DNA of 64,000 bases, taken from contig JAVHZZ010000003.1 in the NCBI GenBank assembly GCA_036250195.1, forward strand, positions 62,204,789 through 62,268,788. Reading direction: 5' to 3'. Below the pieces are notes generated by a model. The model did not search any database. It was not told the origin of the DNA and saw only the letters and a list, made by a program, of their open reading frames with translations. The position numbers were made by a program, and so were the translations under genes. This DNA comes from Mixophyes australis (taxonomy: Eukaryota > Chordata > Amphibia > Anura > Limnodynastidae). Of the stretch, positions 1 to 9,100 are shown in pieces (positions within the stretch are counted from its first letter, which is position 1; each line of letters opens with the position of its first letter).

Positions 1-188
1 TTCTTAATATCATCAAGAGGTAGCAGGAAATAAACTGTGAATAGTTGGTGATACTGTAAATTTACCTGAACTGTATTTCATTTCAGAGCGTTGACACTTA
101 CAGTTGAAGCTTTGCTCAAGTGTTTTTTTTATCTATGGTGTTTGCATTGCTCTAGTCCCACAATTCTGACTTTTTCTGAAACTCATAA
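1..188 (-). pseudogene. LINE ORF2 fragment (RT, downstream of YADD box)
   Basis: On the minus strand this stretch continues the LINE reverse transcriptase frame that is interrupted at 4,815-4,820. Removing the LTR element and one CCCTG copy joins the frame from the leucine-rich segment after the YADD position to a segment containing a Y-x-F-x-K-K-S-E-L pattern, as L1-superfamily RTs have after the active site. At least two in-frame stops follow, so the piece is dead. The rest of the LINE (thumb and 3' end) lies beyond the left edge of the window. Confidence 0.6.
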
Positions 189-193
189 CCCTG
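189..193. repeat. Target-site duplication CCCTG, left copy
   Basis: The five bases CCCTG precede the 5' LTR and recur at 4815-4819 directly after the 3' LTR. A 5-bp duplication is usual for Ty3/gypsy integrases. Confidence 0.9.
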
Positions 194-1395
194 TGTGAGG
201 AAACGGGGTACTACTGGACTGAGAACTTTGTATTCATCACCCGTTTCTCACGGTTTATTGTACTTTTTAATCCTTGGCCCAGTCTAAGTATATACACCAG
301 AGCATTGGTGTATTATGTGTATTATTATTTCATGTTATTGGATACATTTTGCCCATACTATTACCTGTGATATTGTATGTAGTATAAATAGAAACAATAT
401 TGCCATACTGTGTGAAAATATCAGAACAACAGCAGTCATTTTGCTTGTGCTAGCTAATGTAATTACCATTTGTCTCAAATGTGTATTGTATGGGGTGCAG
501 CTGAAATGAGGTTTGTAATCAGAACAATGTCTGAGTTAACTAGCTGGCAGCCCATGTTAATTAGCTAGGTCAACAGATAACCTGAGAGGTAACGAGGTTA
601 GAACTTCTACTCATATGCAATGTGCCTCCACAGTAATATATTGGTTGAAATAGCATGGGGAAATGTATCAATATGTGTCAATATAAATGTAATTGTATCA
701 AAAGGTATCACAGACTTATATTGTGTAACCCTGCTGATATAATGTGTCAAAAGTCTTATTGTTCCATGTAAGCGTGCAGTGTCATTCCTTGATGTACTAT
801 TGTAACCCCATGTGTATTGTATACAGCCAAAACAGCTAATTGAGTCAAGCCATTCTATTGTCTAATCAAGGTAACAGGGACAGTATGTCTAGCAGCTAAA
901 TTGTTGACTGGGAGGCCCCTTCTGTAAAGGGGAGGTTTGAGACATTGGACCCTACTTCCTGGGTACAGAGAAAATAATATAGGGGGAGGAGAATGCCAGG
1001 GGAGCGATGCTAGTTTGGAGGATCCTGGTGTAGAAGACATCAGTGAAAAGGACTCTGGGCCAGGCACTGTGGGGCCGCTGGAGGGAACCCTACCAGGACA
1101 GGGTTGGTGTGAGCTAGTAACCCAGGCTAGGAGACACCATAACTGTTTTGCTAAACGGTAGTGGTAATATTGCGGGAGGATAAGACCCTGAAAGGGACAG
1201 AGATTATGACTTTGGAGTGCTGACTGCAGGAGGCTGCTGGAGGATACGTGCTACCATTTACCCTGTAACTTGTGAACGTTTTGTGGTGTTGTGCTGTCGT
1301 AATAAAGTCTTATTTTGGATATATCCTGGTCTACCCGAGTGAGTTGAATCCCACAGAGGGTAACTTCCATCCCAGCTAAGGGTGGTATCCTCACA
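194..1395 (+). mobile_element. 5' LTR of Gmr1-like LTR element
   Basis: This 1,202-bp LTR starts TGTGAGGA and ends TCCTCACA, an 8-bp inverted repeat. It has a TATA-like TATAAAT near 384 and an AATAAA signal near 1303. Read base by base against 3613-4814 it shows no difference and the same length, which indicates a recent insertion. A diverged relative is the solo LTR at 16197-17265. Confidence 0.95.
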
Positions 1396-1416
1396 TTTGG
1401 TGGCAAGCAGTGGGAT
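1396..1416 (+). promoter_or_regulatory. Putative primer-binding region after 5' LTR
   Basis: Immediately downstream of the LTR is TTTGGTGGCAAGCAGTGGGA. A TGG start two bases inside the LTR is what a tRNA-primed element shows, because TGG pairs with the tRNA CCA end. The tRNA was not identified. No self-priming match was noticed here, unlike in the two chromoviruses of this window. Confidence 0.5.
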
Positions 1417-1563
1417 CACTCGGCCCGGTGTCACAAGAACCGGGAAGGCTGCAAAGGACGCAAGCGGTTGCGGTCCAAGAGCCTTGTAGGTACAGCACAG
1501 CACAGCACCAGCTACACAGCACCCAGAGGAAGCCTATCAGAGGAGTTGCAAGAAACGTGAATC

Positions 1564-3597
1564 ATGAACAAGTATAACTCCCTAAAACTGGATGAACTCC
1601 GGGGATTATGCCGGACAAGGGAAATTGCTACTACCCAGGATGACTTCAGGCCACAACTAGTGGAAAAACTACACAAATGGGACCTGTGCCTACTCGATAA
1701 TGCGGGCAGGAAGGAAATATCAGACGTCCCAGCAGTGGAAGGCACCCAAATTGGTACTTATGTTGCAGAAATCCTGAAAGCCAAGGAGTTGTATGAGGAC
1801 CAGGAGCAGCCAGTAAGGATTCAGGAGATTGCAGCTACAATACAAACATCCCCCACCCCAGGCCAGTCAGCAGTGCACAGTGGAAGCTATGACTATGGTC
1901 AGCTTCGTCAAGAGCTGCAGCACGTCCTCAGTCAGTGGATCCAGAGAAAAGGACTTGAGCTGGTAAAAGCAGGGCTGACTGAGATATTTCCCAGCCTTCA
2001 GGATTGGGTGGCAAAGTGTAACCCACAGTCCTGGGATAAAGCAGAAAAGGGGCAGAGTGAAGGCCAAAGGCGACCCAGCAGTCAAGGACAAACAATACCA
2101 CACGTGGGACAAGTCGGGAAGTGGTGCCTTCGATGTGAATACTGGGGACATCTTCAACAGCAGTGTCCCAGGAAAGGAGGTCAATTAGACCAATTCCCTC
2201 CCACGGGGGTTGTTGGCAGGAGCCACCCCCGGAAAAACAAACACTACCACCCTGATGCGCCAGAGGAGAGGGGGGTAAAGGCCACTTGCAATGCTGTGGC
2301 TGACATGAGGCAAACAACAGGAGGACGCCTTTACAGGCACTTGAAACCTGTATGGGTGGATGGCAGAAAAGCCCAAGGATTTAGAGACTGTGGGGCAGCC
2401 ATCACCCTGGTACGCCCCGAGTTGGTGGATTCCAGAAGAATTATCCCCAACAAGTACTTTAAAATTAGGATGAAGGATGGACGATGGGCAGAGATTCCAA
2501 CAGCCCAAGTCCAGTTGCAGTGGGCCCATTGTAACAACCTGGTGGAAGTTGGAGTTATGGCAGGAATGTCCAATGAGGTGATTTTGGGCAATGATTTGGG
2601 GCAAGACCTCAGGAATTATTTTGTTGGAAAAGCCCATAGAAAGGTGAGCCCCAGGCAGAGGAAGAACAACCACTTCTACACGCCAGTAACTAACGGGTAT
2701 CAGCAACCTCTCTTTACCATCTCTGGGCCTCTGAGGGTGAGTAGCCAAGACCATCCTGAGGGGGGGTTAGTCCTGGGGGAGGAGGATAAATCTAGACTGC
2801 AAGAAGCCCAGCTACTAGATCCAGATCTAGAAGGGATGCGGGCACTAGCAGATATGTCGTATAAGACTGGGGTGGTAGAGGATTGTGCTTGGTTGGATGG
2901 GTTACTGTATACGGTGTCCAGCCCAAATCATAAGTACAGGTTGGTAGTCCCACCCGAATATCGGGATCGGTTTATAGCTCAGGCCCATGGGGAAGGGGGT
3001 ACTGATCACCGAGGAAAAAGGAGAACACGTGCCAGGCTCAGACAGCAGTTCATGTGGTTAGGTTTAGCGAGGGATGTAGACCGCTACATAGCCAACTGTG
3101 CAGACTGCAAGAATATGTTAGTCCAGGGCTGCAACAGTGACATTCGGACACAGGAGGGGAGAAGGCAGCATAGAAAGCAGGACATTGATGACTGCGTAAT
3201 GTTACTCTCAGTAGTCCCTGTAGGAGATAGTGTGCAGCAGGATTCCTGCAAGAAGCTAGTCCATAAGCGGACGCAGGCTGCGAAAATGAGTAATCCCAGT
3301 GCAGAAGGGAACTGGGGAAGGGGGAGGCATAGCCAGACAGGACCCCAGACAACCAGGGAAAGGCAGTCAGTAAGGCTCTTAGACAGCAGGGCTCAGAGTA
3401 GCTACTGGAGCAGGAGACCGAGACTTCCCGCAGAGATTCTGGGAATTGATAGGTGCTGGCGGCTACAAGAATATAACAAGGTGCAGCAAGTGAACGCTGG
3501 AGGCTGCGCACAGCCCAGCAGGAAATTGGTTCATCTTGTGGGAGACCACATAAAACCTGCAGTAGTGTCTGCAGAAGAGACTGGGGCTCAAGTTTAA
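1564..3597 (+). CDS. Gag-protease-integrase-finger polyprotein of Gmr1-like element
   Basis: Open frame of 677 codons starting at the first ATG of the interior and ending just before the polypurine tract. Residues 5-40 look like a SAP-type helix-extension-helix. Around 140-160 the sequence weakly resembles the end of the SCAN fold, which is known to derive from Gmr1-type Gag. A CCHC knuckle follows (C188, C191, H196, C201). A retropepsin-like segment has D275-C276-G277-A where D-S/T-G-A is normal, with an I-L-G-x-D motif near 340-344. The integrase N-terminal finger is H475, H482, C512, C515. From about 525 the frame no longer resembles integrase core and is probably deletion-joined or out-of-frame remnant. 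The DCG change puts protease activity in doubt. Expected role: particle formation for an element relying on partner RT and integrase. Confidence 0.75.
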   Translation: MNKYNSLKLDELRGLCRTREIATTQDDFRPQLVEKLHKWDLCLLDNAGRKEISDVPAVEGTQIGTYVAEILKAKELYEDQEQPVRIQEIAATIQTSPTPGQSAVHSGSYDYGQLRQELQHVLSQWIQRKGLELVKAGLTEIFPSLQDWVAKCNPQSWDKAEKGQSEGQRRPSSQGQTIPHVGQVGKWCLRCEYWGHLQQQCPRKGGQLDQFPPTGVVGRSHPRKNKHYHPDAPEERGVKATCNAVADMRQTTGGRLYRHLKPVWVDGRKAQGFRDCGAAITLVRPELVDSRRIIPNKYFKIRMKDGRWAEIPTAQVQLQWAHCNNLVEVGVMAGMSNEVILGNDLGQDLRNYFVGKAHRKVSPRQRKNNHFYTPVTNGYQQPLFTISGPLRVSSQDHPEGGLVLGEEDKSRLQEAQLLDPDLEGMRALADMSYKTGVVEDCAWLDGLLYTVSSPNHKYRLVVPPEYRDRFIAQAHGEGGTDHRGKRRTRARLRQQFMWLGLARDVDRYIANCADCKNMLVQGCNSDIRTQEGRRQHRKQDIDDCVMLLSVVPVGDSVQQDSCKKLVHKRTQAAKMSNPSAEGNWGRGRHSQTGPQTTRERQSVRLLDSRAQSSYWSRRPRLPAEILGIDRCWRLQEYNKVQQVNAGGCAQPSRKLVHLVGDHIKPAVVSAEETGAQV

Positions 3598-3600
3598 AAA

Positions 3601-3612
3601 GTAGGGGAGGAA
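3601..3612 (+). promoter_or_regulatory. Polypurine tract of Gmr1-like element
   Basis: The run GTAGGGGAGGAA, preceded by AAAAA, directly abuts the first base of the 3' LTR. This is the position and composition of a plus-strand primer. Confidence 0.8.
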
Positions 3613-4814
3613 TGTGAGGAAACGGGGTACTACTGGACTGAGAACTTTGTATTCATCACCCGTTTCTCACGGTTTATTGTACTTTTTAATCCTTGGCCCA
3701 GTCTAAGTATATACACCAGAGCATTGGTGTATTATGTGTATTATTATTTCATGTTATTGGATACATTTTGCCCATACTATTACCTGTGATATTGTATGTA
3801 GTATAAATAGAAACAATATTGCCATACTGTGTGAAAATATCAGAACAACAGCAGTCATTTTGCTTGTGCTAGCTAATGTAATTACCATTTGTCTCAAATG
3901 TGTATTGTATGGGGTGCAGCTGAAATGAGGTTTGTAATCAGAACAATGTCTGAGTTAACTAGCTGGCAGCCCATGTTAATTAGCTAGGTCAACAGATAAC
4001 CTGAGAGGTAACGAGGTTAGAACTTCTACTCATATGCAATGTGCCTCCACAGTAATATATTGGTTGAAATAGCATGGGGAAATGTATCAATATGTGTCAA
4101 TATAAATGTAATTGTATCAAAAGGTATCACAGACTTATATTGTGTAACCCTGCTGATATAATGTGTCAAAAGTCTTATTGTTCCATGTAAGCGTGCAGTG
4201 TCATTCCTTGATGTACTATTGTAACCCCATGTGTATTGTATACAGCCAAAACAGCTAATTGAGTCAAGCCATTCTATTGTCTAATCAAGGTAACAGGGAC
4301 AGTATGTCTAGCAGCTAAATTGTTGACTGGGAGGCCCCTTCTGTAAAGGGGAGGTTTGAGACATTGGACCCTACTTCCTGGGTACAGAGAAAATAATATA
4401 GGGGGAGGAGAATGCCAGGGGAGCGATGCTAGTTTGGAGGATCCTGGTGTAGAAGACATCAGTGAAAAGGACTCTGGGCCAGGCACTGTGGGGCCGCTGG
4501 AGGGAACCCTACCAGGACAGGGTTGGTGTGAGCTAGTAACCCAGGCTAGGAGACACCATAACTGTTTTGCTAAACGGTAGTGGTAATATTGCGGGAGGAT
4601 AAGACCCTGAAAGGGACAGAGATTATGACTTTGGAGTGCTGACTGCAGGAGGCTGCTGGAGGATACGTGCTACCATTTACCCTGTAACTTGTGAACGTTT
4701 TGTGGTGTTGTGCTGTCGTAATAAAGTCTTATTTTGGATATATCCTGGTCTACCCGAGTGAGTTGAATCCCACAGAGGGTAACTTCCATCCCAGCTAAGG
4801 GTGGTATCCTCACA
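3613..4814 (+). mobile_element. 3' LTR of Gmr1-like element
   Basis: 1,202 bp with the same TGTGAGGA and TCCTCACA ends as the 5' copy and no difference seen between them. It is followed by CCCTG, the second half of the target duplication. Confidence 0.95.
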
Positions 4815-4819
4815 CCCTG

Positions 4820-5158
4820 TATCTCTTGAAGTAAGTTTGGGAGTGAAGTTATTGGATGGGTGACAGTAAGAAGGGCATTGTTCGTGTATAAATCAACTTT
4901 AGCATTCATTGCGACCAACGCATATCCCCATAATGTCCGGATTGGTTATAATTTTGAGACCTCATAAAGTTCAACTGTCCAACTCCTTCTCTGCAGCAAG
5001 GACCATAATTAAAGAGGGAGTACTGCATTTAATGGAAAATATTTATTATTTTCATTATATTTTTCGAGGCCTTGCTGCCAGCGATAAAGCCTACCTGCTC
5101 AGTGGATCAGGGAATTAATTATGCTACACAGAGTTTTAGCGACACAGCTTCGGGTCAA
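4820..5158 (-). pseudogene. LINE ORF2 fragment (middle RT blocks)
   Basis: Minus-strand reading from 5,158 gives the RT stretch that follows the conserved LLNVD block. It includes a Q-V-G-F-I-A-G segment (L1-superfamily Q-x-G-F-x-x-G-R) and, just before 4,820, the active-site loop. There the YADD motif reads Y-T-N-N, so both catalytic aspartates are lost. The following stretch matches the hydrophobic region after YADD. In-frame stops and at least one shift are present. It joins in frame to 15,692-16,190 when the hAT and one CATTAAGT are removed, and to 1-188 when the LTR element and one CCCTG are removed. Confidence 0.7.
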
Positions 5159-5166
5159 CATTAAGT
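5159..5166. repeat. 8-bp target duplication CATTAAGT, left copy
   Basis: CATTAAGT precedes the hAT terminus at 5167 and recurs at 15684-15691 after the other terminus. Eight-base duplications are diagnostic of hAT transposases. Confidence 0.93.
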
Positions 5167-5489
5167 TAGAGATGCTCAGGCTCAGAAACGAGCACGGGCG
5201 AAACTTAGCAGATCCGAGTACCGAGCCGGCTTAGTACTTTCGCGCTCCCTCGAAATTGAAAACGAGGCAAAACATCATCACTATGTCGTTGGAGCTCGCG
5301 AGTTTTGGATTCTAAAAGTACCGCCCTCCACGGCAATCCAGCACCATTTCACAGAGAGACACAGAATGGGTAGCAGTCTCTACTGCAGTTGGGCAGCGGC
5401 GTAGCTAGAATAGAAAGAGGAGGGGTAGCAGTGTTCTTCAAAGTCTCCAGTAACATTCTACTGAGTTATAGCTCACACAGAAAAAGGAG

Positions 5490-5618
5490 CGCTCCATTGC
5501 TAATTGTCATTGTTGAAATAGAAATAATAGGGCTGGCAGTCTTGTTCTAAATCTGCAGTAACATTGTACTGTGTTACATAGATAACACACAAACAGGAGT
5601 GCTCCATTACTAATTGTC
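5490..5618 (+). repeat. hAT1 subterminal tandem repeat, left part
   Basis: About one and a quarter units of an array whose other units follow the chromovirus at 11078-11510. A landmark GTC-ATTG lies at 5506, and the next unit is cut at 5616-5618 by the insertion. Local period is 110 bp here and 118 bp in the right part. Confidence 0.8.
5614..5618. repeat. Target duplication TTGTC, left copy
   Basis: TTGTC flanks the chromovirus on the left and recurs at 11078-11082. Removing the element and one copy restores the continuous hAT array unit. Confidence 0.92.
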
Positions 5619-5865
5619 TGTCACAAATCGGGATCTTAGCCGCACTTACCTCATCCGCCGCTGTCATATCACGGCTACCTGGGTCCCTTCTGGTCATCTG
5701 CAGCATTCCCGTTCTCCACACCTTCATTTGTAAACAAACACATACTGTCTGTCCTGCAGCATGGGCGCGGCCATCTTGGATGCAGTCAGGTGATCATTCC
5801 AAACCAACCAGATTCAGAAGCTGTGATCACATGAACTGATCAGCCAATAGTTGTTTGGGACATCC

Positions 5866-5873
5866 TATTTAAA
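5866..5873 (+). promoter_or_regulatory. TATA box of chromovirus 1
   Basis: TATTTAAA in the LTR. Its first T is 31 bases upstream of G5897, the base at which the self-complementary primer sequence begins. The same spacing occurs in chromovirus 2. Confidence 0.7.
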
Positions 5874-5896
5874 CCTGCTGCTGTGATCTGTTCATT

Positions 5897-5906
5897 GCCA
5901 GAACAA
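5897..5906 (+). promoter_or_regulatory. Predicted RNA 5' end / self-primer of chromovirus 1
   Basis: GCCAGAACAA at the predicted transcript start is the exact reverse complement of 6238-6247. In Tf1/sushi-type elements the first bases of the RNA fold back on such a site, are cleaved and prime minus-strand synthesis. The start position is inferred from TATA spacing. Confidence 0.65.
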
Positions 5907-6133
5907 CACACTTCTCTCCAGAGGATAGTTCTTGGCACCAGTGTTCCTGACTGCATTACAAGTGCAGTAATCCTGTCTGCACTCCTAAGTGCAGTGTTCC
6001 TGACTGCATTACAAGTGCAGTGTTCCTGACTGCATTACAAGTGCAGTGTTCCTGACTGCATTACAAGTGCAGTGTTCCTGTCTACATTTCCAGACTTCTA
6101 ATTCCCCTGCTATATTCTACAATCAGCACGAAC

Positions 6134-9100
6134 ATGAGCAAGAAGTTCATCCAGGCTGCTAAGTTCTGTTTCACTCCTGCTCCAGCTAGTCCCAAGGGTC
6201 CCGAATCGGATCAAGAAATTCAGACGACCGTGACAGTTTGTTCTGGCCTAATGAATCCGCTAGGGGAACATACCCCGAGGGAGGACTCTGTCCAAATATT
6301 AGCTGAACGCATTGAGAGACAAGAAACTAACCAGGGGCAAATTTTGAGATTGCTGCAGGATGTTTCTACACGTATGGATACCTTGCAGTTATTCCGCAGT
6401 CAACCATCCCATACTCCGCCTGAGCCAGTAATACCTGCTTCACTACTTACTTCATCCAGACTCCATCTTCCCACGCCAGCTAAATACAATGGCGATCCGA
6501 AGAATTGCCGCGGGTTTCTCAACCAGTGTAGTATACACTTTGAATTACAACCCGGAAATTTCCCCACTGCACGTACCAAAACTGCTTATATTGTTTCGCT
6601 ACTATCAGGGCAAGCTCTGGCATGGGCATCACCGCTCTGGGAAAAATCTGACCCAATTTTATTTGACATTGATAGCTTCCTGTCTACCTTCCGCAGAATA
6701 TTCGACGAGCCTGGAAGAACAACGTCAGCCGCTTTAGATATTCTGCGCCTTCGGCAAGGGCAGCAGTCTGTGGGCCAATATGCCGTTCAATTTCAAACAC
6801 TTTCCTCTGAACTATCTTGGAATAACGATGCTCTTGTTGCGGTTTTCTGGCAGGGCCTGTCTGACCACATTAAGGATGTATTAGCGTCTCGGGACTTACC
6901 TACAACGCTAGACCAATTGATTACCACCTGCAATCCGGTTGATCTTCGGTTCAGAGAAAGAACTCTAGAAAAGAGGAAGCTGAAACACTCCAAGTTCCAC
7001 CCTATTCAACGGGTCCGTGTACCGTCTCCTTTCCCTGAAGGACCCATGCAATTAGGCAAAGCACATCTTTTACCCACCGAGCGAGAACGGCGAGTTAGAG
7101 AGGAACTTTGCTTATACTGTGCCAGTTCCGGACATCTGTTACATCATTGTCCTCGTAAGCCGGGTAAACACAACCTCCTAGCTGACAATGAGGAAGTGAG
7201 CCTAGGAGTGGCTCTTCGCTCCCCACAAGGCAAGGACTGTATTATCCCAGTCACTCTGAAACACGCTCAAGGCTCCCAATACATTTCAGCCCTGCTGGAT
7301 TCTGGAGCAGCTGGGAATTTCATGTCTGCCAGATTAGCTGCTGAACTAGCCATTCCACTAGAGAAAATTCCAGTGACCATCTTTCTCTCTGCGGTTGACG
7401 GTAGCCGTATTCCAGGGGGTACCATTACGCATCAGACTTCTCCAGTGACGCTCCAAATAGGAGTTCTGCATTCCGAGTCTCTTACCTTTTTGGTCATCCC
7501 AGAAGCCACTAGCCCTGTGGTTCTCGGGTTTCCATGGCTTCAAACGCATAACCCCCATATTGACTGGTCGACTCCACAAATCCTGGCGTGGGCTCCAACT
7601 TGTTTCGGGTCCTGTTTACAACGTGTTCTTCCACATTGCTCCACCTCTGATAAGGAAGTTTTGCCAGTTCCTTCTGCCTACCAAGAGTTCATAGACGTTT
7701 TCAGTAAGCAGGCCGCTGAAACTCTACCACCTCATCGGGATTGGGACTGTCCCATTGATCTTGTTCCGGGTAAAACCCCACCGCGTGGCAGAGTCTACCC
7801 TCTTTCTATCCCTGAGACAAAATCTATGTCTGAATATGTAAAAGAGAACTTGGAAAGGGGCTTTATTTGCCCATCCTCTTCACCGGCAGGAGCCGGGTTC
7901 TTTTTTGTAAAAAAAAAAGATGGTGGATTACGTCCCTGCATCGATTACCGAGGTCTCAACGACATTACCATCAAGAACCGGTATCCTCTGCCCCTCATCA
8001 CAGAGTTATTTGACAGAGTCAAAGGTGCGCAAATATTTACGAAGTTGGATCTCCGCAGGGCCTACAATTTGATCCGTATCAGGCGTGGCGATGAATGGAA
8101 AACCGCCTTTAACACCAGGGATGGGCACTACGAATATCTTGTCATGCCATTCGGTCTGAGCAATGCCCCAGCGGTTTTTCAGAATTTCATAAACGAAATC
8201 TTTCGGGACTTACTGTACCATACTATTGTGGTATATTTGGACGATATCCTCGTTTTCTCCTCTGATATCCAGTCCCATCGCAGACATGTTAAAGAGGTCC
8301 TCAGCCGTCTCAGAAGGAATAAACTGTATTGCAAGCTTGAAAAATGCACCTTCGAAGTTGAATCCATTCCATTCTTGGGGTATATCATCTCGGGCACCGG
8401 TCTCCGTATGGACCCAGAGAAGGTGCAAGCTATTCTTAACTGGCCTCAACCATCTACACTAAAGGCAGTACAGCGATTTCTGGGATTTGCTAACTACTAT
8501 CGAAAATTTATTCGTGGCTACTCTACTGTAGTAGCACCACTCACCGCCCTCACCAGGAAAGGAGCTAATCCTGCCAAGTGGTCTGAAGAAGCCCAATCTG
8601 CTTTTCAACTTCTGAAACAAGCATTTATTTCTGCTCCCATACTGAGGCAACCAGATTTAACCTGTCCATTCTACTTGGAAGTTGATGCCTCATCTGTCGG
8701 AGTAGGGGCAGTTCTCTCCCAAAAACCAGCTGATGAGCAATGGCATCCCTGCGGGTTCTTCTCCCGAAAATTTTTACCAGCTGAACGAAATTATGCCATA
8801 GGGGACAAAGAGCTGCTTGCCATCAAATTGGCGCTTGAAGAGTGGAGACATTTACTTGAGGGAGCTCATTATCCTGTCACAATATACACGGATCACAAGA
8901 ATCTGCTCTACCTTAAAACTGCACAGTGCATGAATCCACGTCAGGCCCGATGGGCACTATTCTTTTCTCGATTTGATATCCATGTCACCTTCCGTCCCGG
9001 TTCCAAAAATCGCAAGGCCGATGCTCTGTTACGTTCTATGGTAAAAGAAGAAGATTCCATCATTGTGGATCCACGGCCTATTATCAGCCCACTCAGCATC

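Larger units (their letters stand above)
194..4814 (+). mobile_element. Non-autonomous Gmr1-like Ty3/gypsy element, complete with both LTRs
   Basis: A 4.6-kb element made of two apparently identical 1,202-bp LTRs, a 2,217-bp interior and a perfect CCCTG target duplication. The interior holds one long frame for Gag, a protease-like domain and the zinc-binding domain of integrase. No reverse transcriptase, RNase H or integrase core is present. A polypurine run (GTAGGGGAGGAA) abuts the 3' LTR, and TTTGGTGGCAAGCAGTGGG follows the 5' LTR where a primer site is expected. The copy therefore keeps the cis signals but must borrow replication proteins. Protease followed directly by the integrase finger is the order of the Gmr1 clade, in which integrase precedes RT. 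The element sits inside the RT region of the old minus-strand LINE. Confidence 0.85.
5619..6235 (+). mobile_element. 5' LTR of chromovirus 1
   Basis: 617-bp LTR with TGTCAC and GTGACA ends. It contains a TATTTAAA box (5866-5873), a predicted transcription start at 5897, a five-unit array of about 26 bp (near 5945-6085) and, unusually, the gag ATG at 6134. The first two array units differ from the 3' LTR, whose five units are uniform. A few further single changes are present, so the insertion is young but not brand new. Confidence 0.93.

Noticed and set aside
315..509. Small frames repeated in both Gmr1-like LTRs
   Set aside because: They recur only because the LTRs are identical. They overlap promoter sequence, have no domain, and the diverged solo LTR does not preserve them.
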